DNA of 29,216 nucleotides, taken from contig JANMDN010000025.1 of the NCBI GenBank assembly GCA_031376285.1, positions 1 through 29,216 of the forward strand. Reading direction: 5' to 3'. The position numbers were made by a program, and so were the translations under genes. Positions 15,819 to 23,524 of the stretch are shown one piece after another (the first letter of the stretch is position 1; each line of letters begins with the position of its first letter). Below the pieces are notes generated by a model. That model was not told where the DNA came from, searched no databases, and saw only the letters and a program-made list of their open reading frames with translations. The stretch is from JANMDN01 sp031376285 (GTDB taxonomy: Bacteria; Actinomycetota; Thermoleophilia; Miltoncostaeales; Miltoncostaeaceae).

Positions 15819-15945
15819 GGTGTCTGACAAGGCGACAAGCGATGTGGTGCCAGACACGGCATGAACGGCTCGCCGTCAATGGCTCGTGTCTGAAACCAGA
15901 TCGAGCGGGACCGTTCAGATCACATGGCAGGTGTCTGACACACCC
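15819..15945. repeat. Cluster of short GGTGTCTGACACC-like repeats
   Basis: The gene-free stretch 15751-16144 holds several copies of one near-palindromic unit. These are GGTGTCTGACA (15819-15829), GGTGCCAGACAC (15846-15857), CGTGTCTGAAACC (15885-15897) and GGTGTCTGACACACC (15930-15944), plus a weaker GTGTCAGTACC at 15801. The same unit is the loop of the hairpin at 13142-13156. This resembles a small REP-type family. The rest of 15950-16144 shows no gene or structure I can support; an open frame across it is arginine-rich and not protein-like. Confidence 0.65.
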
Positions 15946-16144
15946 GACCCGAGACGGGGGCCATGACGATCAGTTGCGGCGAACGGTCACGCCGTGTGGC
16001 GCGCAACCGGCCGACGCGGCAAGATACCGGGGCGCGTCGCATGGCCCAGCATGCCACGAGCCCGCCGGTGGCGCGACGTCGCCCGCGCCATCACGCGAAA
16101 CGGAGCCCGCGATCAACGCTCGCGCCCAGAACATCGATAACCCC

Positions 16145-16771
16145 ATGGACCTGCGCGAACGCCTGGCGCACGTCGCCCGCACAGGCGTCGGACCCCTCGT
16201 TCGGGGATTGGTGCGGATCGGCGTGACCGCCAACACGCTGACGGCGATCGGTCTCGTGACGTCGCTCGCGGCAGCATGGCTCGTCGTCGAGCGGCACTGG
16301 CTCGTCGCCGGCATCGTCTTCGCGGTCGGATCGATCATGGACATGCTCGACGGCTCGGTGGCACGACTCACGGGCACGGCGAGCCCGGTCGGCGCGTTCC
16401 TCGATTCGACCGCCGACCGCGTCGCCGATGGCGCGGTTCTCGGCGCGATCGCCTGGGTCATGGCGCATGAGGGCAACGACCTCGGCCTTGCCGCGAGCAT
16501 GGTCGCGCTCATCGCCTCGCTGCTTGTCCCGTACACCCGAGCCCGGGCCGAGGGCCTCGGCATCAGTTCGAACACCGGCGGCCTGATGAGCCGACCTGAG
16601 CGCATTGTCCTACTCGCGATCGGCATCTTCCTCGGCCCGCATGATCGCGTTCTTGCTATACTCCTGGCGGTTCTCGCGACGCTGACCGCCGTCACCGTGG
16701 TCCAACGCGTCGCCCATGTCTGTAAGGCGCTGCGAGCGCGCGAGCATAGGGAGGGATCGGCTAGTGAGTGA
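16145..16771 (+). CDS. CDP-alcohol phosphatidyltransferase (phosphatidylinositol-phosphate synthase-like)
   Basis: The 208-residue integral membrane enzyme has the full family signature D-x2-D-G-x2-A-R-x8-G-x3-D-x3-D in 'DMLDGSVARLTG' and 'ASPVGAFLDSTADR'. About six hydrophobic segments follow the usual arrangement. The family transfers a phosphatidyl group from CDP-diacylglycerol to an alcohol. Because the next, overlapping gene makes inositol-3-phosphate, the likely acceptor is inositol phosphate and the product phosphatidylinositol phosphate, as with PgsA1/PIPS in mycobacteria (inference from context). The open frame extends further upstream to 15776, but that part is basic and not protein-like, so ATG 16145 is chosen. 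A ribosome binding site is weak. Confidence 0.9.
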   Translation: MDLRERLAHVARTGVGPLVRGLVRIGVTANTLTAIGLVTSLAAAWLVVERHWLVAGIVFAVGSIMDMLDGSVARLTGTASPVGAFLDSTADRVADGAVLGAIAWVMAHEGNDLGLAASMVALIASLLVPYTRARAEGLGISSNTGGLMSRPERIVLLAIGIFLGPHDRVLAILLAVLATLTAVTVVQRVAHVCKALRAREHREGSASE

Positions 16772-17882
16772 CACCGTCAACGTCGCGATCATCGGCGTGG
16801 GTAATTGCGCGTCGTCGTTTGTCCAGGGCGTCGAGTTCTACCGTGAGGCGAACGAGAACGAATTCGTTCCGGGTCTCATGCACACCAACCTGGGCGGCTA
16901 CCACATCCGCGATATCCGCTTCACCGCGGCGTTCGACATCGACGCGCGAAAGGTCGGACAGGACCTTTCGGTGGCGGTCTTTGCCGAGCCTAACAACACC
17001 ATCAAGTTCTCCGATGTGCCGAACCTCGGCGTCAAGGTCGAGCGCGGGATGACCCACGACGGCATCGGGAAGTACCTGGAAGACGTCATCGTGAAGGCCC
17101 CCGGTGAGACCGCCGACATCGTCGGAATCCTCCGCGACACCAACACGCATGTGGTCGTCAGCTACCTACCGGTCGGCTCCGAGCAGGCCACGAAGTGGTA
17201 CGTCGAGCAGATTCTCCGCGCAGGCTGCGGCTTCGTGAACTGCGTTCCGGTGTTCATCGGGCGCGAGCCGTACTGGCAGCAGCGCTTCCGCGAACGCGGT
17301 CTCCCGATCGTCGGGGACGACATCAAGAGTCAGGTCGGAGCGACGATCGTCCACCGGACCCTCGCCCGCCTTATGAACGATCGCGGTGTTCGCCTCGAGC
17401 ACACGAGCCAGTTGAACTTCGGTGGCAACACCGACTTCCTCAACATGCTCGAGCGCGAGCGGCTTGCGTCGAAGAAGATCTCGAAGACGAACGCCGTGAC
17501 GTCGATCCTCGAGCAGGAGATCCACAAGGACGACGTCCACATCGGTCCGAGCGACTACGTTCCGTGGCTGAAAGACCGCAAGTGGGCCCACATCCGTCTC
17601 GAGGGGCGCTCGTTCGGTGACATCCCCCTCACGGTCGAGCTAAAGCTCGAGGTGTGGGACTCGCCGAACTCCGCCGGCATCGTGATCGACGCCGTCCGAT
17701 GCTGCAAGCTCGCGCTTGACCGCGGTATCTCGGGGACGCTCGAAGGGCCGTCGTCGTACTTCATGAAGAGCCCTCCGGTTCAGCACCCTGACGACCTTGC
17801 GCACACGCTCACCGAGGCATTTGTCAGCGGCGAGAGCAACGCCGCCCTCCCGGCCGACGAGCCGGTGGCGACGACGGCCTAG
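16764..17882 (+). CDS. ino1: Inositol-3-phosphate synthase
   Basis: The 372-residue protein converts glucose-6-phosphate to myo-inositol-3-phosphate with NAD. The NAD site is 'VAIIGVGNCASSFVQGVEFY'. Other family landmarks are 'AFDIDARKVG', 'VVVSYLPVGSEQATKWYVEQ', 'GDDIKSQVGATIVHRTLARL', 'LNFGGNTDFLNM' and 'KISKTNAVTSIL'. The size matches the short actinobacterial/archaeal form rather than the ~510-residue eukaryotic form. GTG 16764 is preceded by GGGAGGG at a good distance and overlaps the end of the phosphatidyltransferase by 8 bases (GTGAGTGA), so the two are translationally coupled. A GC-rich hairpin follows the stop. Product and lipid synthase together supply phosphoinositide lipids. Confidence 0.96.
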   Translation: MSDTVNVAIIGVGNCASSFVQGVEFYREANENEFVPGLMHTNLGGYHIRDIRFTAAFDIDARKVGQDLSVAVFAEPNNTIKFSDVPNLGVKVERGMTHDGIGKYLEDVIVKAPGETADIVGILRDTNTHVVVSYLPVGSEQATKWYVEQILRAGCGFVNCVPVFIGREPYWQQRFRERGLPIVGDDIKSQVGATIVHRTLARLMNDRGVRLEHTSQLNFGGNTDFLNMLERERLASKKISKTNAVTSILEQEIHKDDVHIGPSDYVPWLKDRKWAHIRLEGRSFGDIPLTVELKLEVWDSPNSAGIVIDAVRCCKLALDRGISGTLEGPSSYFMKSPPVQHPDDLAHTLTEAFVSGESNAALPADEPVATTA

Positions 17883-17892
17883 CCGATCTTCT

Positions 17893-17924
17893 GGCAGCCC
17901 GGAGCCACTCGGTTCCGGGCTGCC
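17893..17924 (+). terminator. GC-rich hairpin after ino1
   Basis: A perfect 11-bp stem (GGCAGCCCGGA at 17893-17903 with its complement at 17914-17924) begins 11 bases after the ino1 stop. No T-run follows, so it may only attenuate read-through into the glycosyltransferase gene 29 bases further on. Confidence 0.55.
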
Positions 17925-17952
17925 GTGATCAACCCGGAACCAGGCAATCGAC

Positions 17953-19740
17953 ATGTCGTCGGCCGACGAGGCTCAACCACTGCGGATCGCCCTCATCTCG
18001 CCGTACGAGTGGCCTCCCAGGGAGGACATCTCCCGGCATGTCGTGCTCGACGCCGACGCGCTCGCAGCTCGTGGCCACCGCGTCACGATTCTCGCTCCGA
18101 GCCGCGACCCGAAGGCGCTGACCGAAGGGCGGGCGGTTCGGGCCGCGCTGCTGGCCGGTGATCTCGATGCCGCCTCGCCGGAGCCCGGCGCCCCTCCGCG
18201 CGCGGTCGCGATCGGTCGGGCACGGCCCACCGGCACGCGACGGAGTGTGACCGCACCGCTCGACTTCTCGAACGGGCTCGAGGCGGTCCTCGGCGCCGCA
18301 CCTTTCGACATCGTCCACCTGCACGAGCCGCTCGCGCTCAGTCCGGCGCTCGCGGCACTTCGACACGTGCGCGGCGCGACGGCCGTCACGATCCACCGAA
18401 CCTCGACACTGAACGGCGCGGCGCTGCTGAGGCCCTTGATCGAGCGGGCGCTTGGGCGGGTCGACCTGCGCATCGCGCTCTCCGGGCCGGCCGCGCGCGC
18501 GATCGCGGAGGTCTTCCCCGGGGACTACGCGATCATCGAGCCCGGCATCGATCCGTCGCTTGTCGCCGTACCCGTAGCGGCTGGATCCGCGCCGGACGTG
18601 CTGGTCGTCGCGAGGGACCGCGACCGGGCCGGTGTGCGCTTTGCCCTCAGAGTGCTCGGCAAGGCCGCTCCGACGCTTGGCCGGGTCACCGTCCTCGGAC
18701 CAGCCGAGGCGCCGTGGCGGACGCGGGCGGCCGTACCGAACGCGTTGCGCCAGCAGGTCCGTGTGGTGTCCGACATCAGCCTCGAGTCGCGGATCGAGGC
18801 GCTCGCTGGCGCCGCCATCGTCCTCATTCCGGCACCGGCCGACTCCGAAGGCGACATGCTCCGCGCGAGCCTCGCTCGTGGAGCCGCGGTGCTCGTGGCA
18901 CGCTCGCCGGAAGCCGAAGCGCTGATCACCGATGGCGCAAACGGCAGGCTGCTCTCCGCGTTCTCGCATGATCAGTGGCAACCCGCCCTGAGCGCGCTGG
19001 TGACTGATCCTGGCCTTCTTGACCAGATGGGCGAGGCGGCCCGAGTCCAGGATCGGCCGTGGGCAGCGTCGGTCGAAGCGCTCGAACGGCACTACCGCGA
19101 TGCCGTCGCTCGGCGCGGAGACCGGCCCGCCGGACCGTCGATGCTCTGCGACCTCGGGGTGTGGCTCGCACCCGACCAGGATCCGCACGCCCTGGTCGAC
19201 GCCGCCGCGGCACGTGGCCTTGGCGCGATTGCGCTGATCGCCCTCGGCGGCCTCGACCGTGCGGTCGAGGCCGGCCGCAACGCCCCGCCCGAGCTGCTCG
19301 TCGTACCTGGGCAAAAGGTCATGACAAGCGACGGCATGCTGATCGGCCTCTTCGTCAGCGAGGAGGTCGACACCTTCGACTCCCTCGCGGCAGCCGCAGC
19401 CGCCATCCATGCCCAGGGCGGGGTCGTTGTCGCTCCGCATCCTGAGCTGCCCGGCGCCCCGACCCCCGAGCGGATTCGGGCCGCCATCAGCGCGATCGAC
19501 TGCCATTTCCTCGTCACCGGGGGCCTCTCGCAGGCCGATGAGGACGCCATCACGCTCGCGCGAGGCATCGGCGCGGTCGTCATCGGGGGAAGCGGAGCAC
19601 GGCGCCCTGAGGAGGTTGGGGCGCTCACCATGCGGACCGCGGCGTTTCACGATGGCCCGAGCCTGTTGGCTGCGCTCCCGGACGCCCAGATCGTCCGCCG
19701 CCGCTTCGGGCGGCGGCTTCGCCCTGACACGGCGTCCTGA
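17953..19740 (+). CDS. PimA-like glycosyltransferase fused to a degenerate PHP domain
   Basis: Residues 10-385 resemble the GT-B fold of GT4 enzymes such as PimA: 'SRHVVLDADALAARGHRVTI', 'FDIVHLHEPLALSPALAALR', 'TAVTIHRTSTLN'. The donor-site region 'APADSEGDMLRASLARGAAV' aligns with the PimA E-x7-E segment, but the two Glu positions are Asp297 and Ala305. Residues 398-575 resemble a PHP phosphoesterase: 'LCDLGVWLAP' (family D-L-H-x-H), 'VVPGQKVMTSDGMLIGLFVS' (usual E is K455), 'GGVVVAPHPE' and 'GGSGARRPEEVG' (family G-S-D-A-H-R-P-E-E). Most metal ligands are lost; only the HP motif remains. So both halves look catalytically weakened or dead. It follows ino1 closely, pointing to phosphatidylinositol mannoside-type glycolipids or their regulation (inference). 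Confidence 0.85.
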   Translation: MSSADEAQPLRIALISPYEWPPREDISRHVVLDADALAARGHRVTILAPSRDPKALTEGRAVRAALLAGDLDAASPEPGAPPRAVAIGRARPTGTRRSVTAPLDFSNGLEAVLGAAPFDIVHLHEPLALSPALAALRHVRGATAVTIHRTSTLNGAALLRPLIERALGRVDLRIALSGPAARAIAEVFPGDYAIIEPGIDPSLVAVPVAAGSAPDVLVVARDRDRAGVRFALRVLGKAAPTLGRVTVLGPAEAPWRTRAAVPNALRQQVRVVSDISLESRIEALAGAAIVLIPAPADSEGDMLRASLARGAAVLVARSPEAEALITDGANGRLLSAFSHDQWQPALSALVTDPGLLDQMGEAARVQDRPWAASVEALERHYRDAVARRGDRPAGPSMLCDLGVWLAPDQDPHALVDAAAARGLGAIALIALGGLDRAVEAGRNAPPELLVVPGQKVMTSDGMLIGLFVSEEVDTFDSLAAAAAAIHAQGGVVVAPHPELPGAPTPERIRAAISAIDCHFLVTGGLSQADEDAITLARGIGAVVIGGSGARRPEEVGALTMRTAAFHDGPSLLAALPDAQIVRRRFGRRLRPDTAS

Positions 19741-19827
19741 CCGAATGCCATGCGTCGCCCTCGGCGAATCTCGACTGAAATGCGCGAAGGCAGGACTCAA
19801 CCGAGCCGACGCCAATAGATCTCGCCG

Positions 19828-20466
19828 GTGCCCGCTACTCCTCCTCGACGATCCGTGCCGGACGACGATCCCACTCCGCTGAGGCCCATCGGCGACCTCG
19901 ACGATGCGTATCTGCGACGCGCGATCAGCGAACTCTCCGAGCTGCAGGGCGACCTCGCCGGACTTGCGGACGAGGACGGGCAGCCGCTGCCGGTCCACCC
20001 ATCAGGTTCCCCGCGCGCCGAGATCTTCATGCTCAAGTGGCAGGCTGGCCTCTCGGAGCGCCAGGAGGGAGTCGCCTTCTTTGGACGTCCTGGCGACGCG
20101 ATCCTGAAGAGCATCCAGCGCCTCGGGGTCGACCCGCTCCTCCTGTACGGGACGGTGTGTGCCAAGCGCGACGGCTGGACTCGCGCCGAGTGCGTCCCTT
20201 GGCTCGATCGGGAGCTTGCGATCGTGCGCCCCAAACTCGTGGTGCCGATGGGCGTTCGGGCGCTTGAGTGCCTCGGCGCGCTCGACGCTCCCCTTGCCGA
20301 ACCCCTGCTCGACCAGCCGGGCACGATCCAGCGTTGGACTCCGACCACGGAGGTCATCGCGGTGCCCGACATCGACGAATCGCTCGACGAACAGGGCGCA
20401 AAACGCGCGTTCTGGGCCGCGTTCCGCGTGGTCGGCGACTGGTACGCCGCCCAACCGCCGTACTAG
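19828..20466 (+). CDS. Uracil-DNA glycosylase superfamily protein (divergent)
   Basis: The 212-residue protein shows the overall outline of family 4/5 uracil-DNA glycosylases: 'VHPSGSPRAEIFMLKWQAGL', 'ERQEGVAFFGRPGDAILKSI', 'LGVDPLLLYGTVCAKR' and 'RELAIVRPKLVVPMGVRALE'. In canonical members the first motif is G-E-A-P-G with a catalytic acid and four Cys bind a 4Fe-4S cluster. Here the GEAPG-type loop reads 'LKWQAGL', only two Cys (in 'TVCAKR' and 'AECVPW') plus one in 'LECLGA' are seen, and no second HPS motif is obvious. Activity on uracil is therefore uncertain; it may recognise another lesion or have no cluster. GTG 19828 is the first start; GTG 19855 is an alternative. Short distance (87 bases) from the preceding gene. 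Confidence 0.72.
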   Translation: MPATPPRRSVPDDDPTPLRPIGDLDDAYLRRAISELSELQGDLAGLADEDGQPLPVHPSGSPRAEIFMLKWQAGLSERQEGVAFFGRPGDAILKSIQRLGVDPLLLYGTVCAKRDGWTRAECVPWLDRELAIVRPKLVVPMGVRALECLGALDAPLAEPLLDQPGTIQRWTPTTEVIAVPDIDESLDEQGAKRAFWAAFRVVGDWYAAQPPY

Positions 20467-20552
20467 GCGCTTGATTCCGAATTGCTGGCGGCGACCCGCT
20501 GGCTGCGACTCGTCGCGAATTCGGCGTCCTTGGTCGCCCACATATACCCGAT

Positions 20553-21218
20553 ATGCGGTCTGACACTGCGTCCTCTTGCGCGTCGGCTTGGGTGTGGGGA
20601 AGCGCCATCGCCCACCAGCTCAGCCTCCGCCCAGGCGTCCGGGTCGTTGGAACCGCGAGCACGATCGACGAGGCGCTTGAACTCGCGCGCTTGAAGCACC
20701 CCGTCGTGAGCCTCGTGGATCTGATGCTCGCCGGGGACAGCGGCCTGCGGTTCGTGCGAACAAGTCAAGCACGAAGCCTCGCAACCCGATCGGTGATCGT
20801 CACGAGCGAACCAACGCCATGGGCGATCAGTCAGGCGCGTGAGGCCGGAGCCGTCGGCTTCGTCGCAAAAGACGACCTGATGACCGGCGACAACGTTTGG
20901 CAAGTTGTCGAAGCCGTCGCAAACGGAGGCCAGTTCTACTCAGAGACAGCACTCAACAAGCACCCCATCGGACCTCAAGGCAACGGCGCAGCTCCGACAG
21001 CCAATCCTTTTGACCTCACCGACCAAGAGGTCGAGATGATCCGCTGCTTCTCCCGAGGGATGGACACCGCAGGCATCGCACGCCAACTCTCAATCGGCCA
21101 CCAGACGGTCCGAAACAAGACCCGAGCCATCGGTTCAAAACTCGGTGTCTCGGGGCGACTTGAGATTGTCTCGGCGGCGCTGAGGCTCGGGATCATCGTC
21201 CCACCGACCCAGCTCTGA
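20553..21218 (+). CDS. LuxR/NarL-type response regulator with atypical receiver
   Basis: The 221-residue protein has a receiver (1-125) and a LuxR-type DNA-binding domain (about 153-213: 'LTDQEVEMIRCFSRGMDTAG', 'ARQLSIGHQTVRNKTRAIGS'). The phosphoacceptor is D56 ('SLVDLMLAGDSGL'), the switch Thr is T84 ('VIVTSEP') and the lysine is K106 ('FVAKDD'). The N-terminal strand that normally carries two Mg-binding acids is replaced by 'MRSDTASSCASAWVWG', so the acidic pocket is incomplete. Checking the other two frames shows no hidden acidic strand. It is followed at 73 bases by two sensor genes and probably acts with them. NarL-type regulators often bind TAC...GTA inverted repeats, and such palindromes precede three genes here. 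Confidence 0.88.
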   Translation: MRSDTASSCASAWVWGSAIAHQLSLRPGVRVVGTASTIDEALELARLKHPVVSLVDLMLAGDSGLRFVRTSQARSLATRSVIVTSEPTPWAISQAREAGAVGFVAKDDLMTGDNVWQVVEAVANGGQFYSETALNKHPIGPQGNGAAPTANPFDLTDQEVEMIRCFSRGMDTAGIARQLSIGHQTVRNKTRAIGSKLGVSGRLEIVSAALRLGIIVPPTQL

Positions 21219-21244
21219 CGACGTCGCGGCTGGCTTGAGGCGGG

Positions 21245-21254
21245 TACTCCGGTA
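21245..21254. promoter_or_regulatory. TAC-N4-GTA palindrome, site 1
   Basis: TACTCCGGTA lies within GGGTACTCCGGTACCC, 38 bases upstream of ATG 21292 of the first sensor gene. Its reverse complement reads GGTACCGGAGTACCC, close to sites 2 and 3. Confidence 0.5.
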
Positions 21255-21291
21255 CCCGCTCCGCCCGCAGTCAAGACTCGATGGGGGTGGG

Positions 21292-22578
21292 ATGCTTGCA
21301 AACGTGGCCACCAGTCCGCACCCCGAACCAATCCCGCGGAGTGAAACGCGCCGCCGAATGCGCTGGCGTCCACCGGCCTTCCAGGATGGAACGGTCACCG
21401 CCACGATCGAGTGGTGGCAGACTCAGATCCGTCGCACGCTTCTCACGGCGCACCTCATCCCGGCGATCCTCGGCCTGGCGGCGGTTCTCCTCCTCGGTCG
21501 CGACGGGCCGATTCGCACAATCGACGTCGTCGCCTGGACGGCCGTCGTCGTTTGGGTGACCTTCCTGCTCGCCGCCGGGTGGCGGCGCGCGGCCACCCTC
21601 ACGAACCTGGGCGCCTGGGTTCTCGCCGACGCGGTCGTGATGGCAGGTCTCCAGTTCATCGGGACCTCGGCACGGAACGCGGTCAGCGTCTCCTCCATCG
21701 ACGGCGCCCTCTTCGCCACCGTTTTCGTGTCGACCCGCCTCGGGTTCCTGCAGATCGCGGTCTGCTACTCGGGCCTCGCAGTCGCAGCCATCGCCCGCGG
21801 CCTGGGGTCCGATATCCCGTCCCCCCCGATTGGGTGGCGAACACCGCTGGCCATGAGCGTCATCGCCGTCTTCGTGTTCCAGTTCGTGCGGTCCTCGCTC
21901 GATTCGCTGCGCGATGCAACCGAAGGCCACGAACGCCTCACCAAACGGAGCCACGAGATCGCCTCCCAGGCCGCAGCCCAAGAAGCACGCCTCCAAGGAC
22001 TCACCGCCATCGAAGAACACGTCGCACCCCAGGTCGCCCGCCTCGGCGAACTCGCCCAGGCCTACACCCGAGAAGCCCAAGACGAGGACACCCTGGGCGA
22101 AGCACGTTGGATCGCCGATTCCGTTCAGACCATTCGAACCGATCTCGAACGCCTCAGAGATCTCACCGACGACGCCGACCGCCAACCGCTCGAAGAAGCC
22201 CTCGACACCGGCATCCTCCGCGCAACCGCCGCCCAAATCCTCGACACACCGATCCAACGAAGCGTCACCAACGAAGTGGCGGAAGTCGAGATCTCCGCAG
22301 CCCTGGGTCGCGCGATCGTCGCGGTCACCCGAGAAGCGGTCACAAACGCCGCGACCCACGGAACACCGCCAATCACCGTCGATGCAACCATCAACCACGA
22401 CCGAACACTTGAGATCCGAGTAACCGACCGCGGACCCGGGTACGACCCGACCAATATCACCGAAGGCCAAGGACTTGAGTCCCTCCACCGAGCCGCAGCA
22501 CGCGTCGGCGGACAGATCGAGCGCCACACGACCCCCGATGGTCACACCGTCACATTCCGCGTCAGAGTAAACGCGTGA
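21292..22578 (+). CDS. Membrane sensor with HATPase domain: ATP-binding half of a split histidine kinase
   Basis: From ATG 21292 the protein has 428 residues. About six membrane segments occupy residues 50-200. A coiled linker follows ('RSHEIASQAAAQEARL'), then a helical dimerisation-like region, then a GHKL ATPase domain: N-box 'REAVTNAATHG' (347-357), G1 'DRGPGYD' (379-385), G2 'GQGLESLHRAAARVGG' (392-407). This matches LiaS/NreB-type kinases. The expected H-box (ELHD) is not present; the nearest His is H243 in 'AIEEHVAPQVARL', lacking the following acid. The next gene supplies a canonical H-box. The two overlap by 4 bases (GTGA) and are surely co-translated. A TTG 57 bases upstream would place the palindrome inside the gene, so ATG is preferred. 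Confidence 0.85.
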   Translation: MLANVATSPHPEPIPRSETRRRMRWRPPAFQDGTVTATIEWWQTQIRRTLLTAHLIPAILGLAAVLLLGRDGPIRTIDVVAWTAVVVWVTFLLAAGWRRAATLTNLGAWVLADAVVMAGLQFIGTSARNAVSVSSIDGALFATVFVSTRLGFLQIAVCYSGLAVAAIARGLGSDIPSPPIGWRTPLAMSVIAVFVFQFVRSSLDSLRDATEGHERLTKRSHEIASQAAAQEARLQGLTAIEEHVAPQVARLGELAQAYTREAQDEDTLGEARWIADSVQTIRTDLERLRDLTDDADRQPLEEALDTGILRATAAQILDTPIQRSVTNEVAEVEISAALGRAIVAVTREAVTNAATHGTPPITVDATINHDRTLEIRVTDRGPGYDPTNITEGQGLESLHRAAARVGGQIERHTTPDGHTVTFRVRVNA

Positions 22579-23417
22579 GCAACACGCCCGAAGACCTCAC
22601 CCGTCGCCTCAACAACGGCGTCGCCCGATTCCTGACCGCCGCGCATATTGGCCGCATCACCGTCGGGATCATCGGGGTGATCGTCGCGACAACCGCGCCG
22701 GGCCGTCCAACCGGCCAACGCTGGATCGACGTCACGATCACGGTCGACGCCTTCGTGTGGATACTCGGCCTTGCAATCATCGCTAAACCACTCCGGGAGC
22801 TGCTCACCAAACGGCCGGGACTCATCTGGATCGACACCACCGTCCTGCTCGTCCTCTACATTGCCGACAAGCCTTGGGACAGCCTCGCCGCAATCCCATA
22901 CGCCGCGCTCAGCCTCCTCACCCCCTACGTCCGCCCAGCCGCGATCCTCATCGCGACCGCCCTTGCCACCATCGGTGGATACCTCCCGAAACTCACCCTC
23001 CTCGCGCTCGGGTCCCCGGACGCGGATCACGTCGCCCCGATCTCGACCGCCGAGATGCTCACCCTCTATATCGCGCCGCTCATCGGCGGGATCTTCGTCT
23101 GGGGCACCTGCACCCTCCTACACCAAGTCCGCGGCACCATTAGGCGCTACGAGAACGCCCAAGACGACCTCCTACGGGCCGAGAAGCGCCGTGCTGACGC
23201 CACCGCTCGACATGACCTCGCCGACCAACTCCACGACGCAATCAGCGGAGCCATCCGCGCCATACCCTTGCGCCTTGACGGACTACCGCCGAGCGGAGCC
23301 GGGGTCCGGGCCGTCGAACTTCGTTCAGCCGTGAGTGCGGCCGCCCTACGAGCGCGGCCCGCGACGCAAGAACTCTCGCGCCAGATCCGCGGCTTCGCCG
23401 CCCGGACAAACGACTGA
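22575..23417 (+). CDS. Membrane sensor with HisKA_3 H-box only: phosphoacceptor half of a split histidine kinase
   Basis: The 280-residue protein starts at GTG 22575, overlapping the previous stop. About five to six hydrophobic segments lie between residues 24 and 182 (for example 'ITVGIIGVIVATTA' and 'IAPLIGGIFVWGTCTLL'). A helical stalk leads to 'RHDLADQLHDAISGAIRAIP', a clear HisKA_3 motif with phosphoacceptor H220 and D221. The second dimerisation helix follows ('VELRSAVSAAALRARPATQE'), and the protein then ends at 280. There is no N-box, G1 or G2, so it cannot bind ATP by itself. The stop is followed at once by normal intergenic DNA with a regulatory palindrome, and no HATPase remnant is visible downstream, so loss by recent truncation is not evident. 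It most likely forms a heteromer with the upstream protein and is phosphorylated by it. Confidence 0.85.
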   Translation: MSNTPEDLTRRLNNGVARFLTAAHIGRITVGIIGVIVATTAPGRPTGQRWIDVTITVDAFVWILGLAIIAKPLRELLTKRPGLIWIDTTVLLVLYIADKPWDSLAAIPYAALSLLTPYVRPAAILIATALATIGGYLPKLTLLALGSPDADHVAPISTAEMLTLYIAPLIGGIFVWGTCTLLHQVRGTIRRYENAQDDLLRAEKRRADATARHDLADQLHDAISGAIRAIPLRLDGLPPSGAGVRAVELRSAVSAAALRARPATQELSRQIRGFAARTND

Positions 23418-23428
23418 GCGTCGAAGGG

Positions 23429-23438
23429 TACCCGGGTA
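23429..23438. promoter_or_regulatory. TAC-N4-GTA palindrome, site 2
   Basis: TACCCGGGTA is a perfect palindrome inside GGTACCCGGGTAACTTGC (23427-23444). It lies 87 bases upstream of the CHAP gene and starts 12 bases after the second sensor gene. The extended 18-base block recurs with one change at site 3. Confidence 0.65.
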
Positions 23439-23524
23439 ACTTGCTCCCGGGTTGGCGGTCTTGAAAGAGTTGGTGTCCACACAAGCGCCGGGCAGCAAGC
23501 GACGGCGAAATCGCAGGGGATCAC

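Noticed and set aside
15776..16144. Extension of the CDP-alcohol phosphatidyltransferase by 123 residues
   Set aside because: The extra part runs through the short-repeat cluster, is arginine-, proline- and cysteine-rich, and has no family match; the enzyme starts naturally at ATG 16145.
17929..19998. 689-codon minus-strand ORF
   Set aside because: Antisense of the glycosyltransferase-PHP fusion; low complexity, no motifs, whereas the plus frame has clear domains.
20477..20524. Inverted repeat CCGAATT ... AATTCGG upstream of the response regulator
   Set aside because: Arms are only 7 bp and 34 bases apart; likely by chance and not needed to explain anything.
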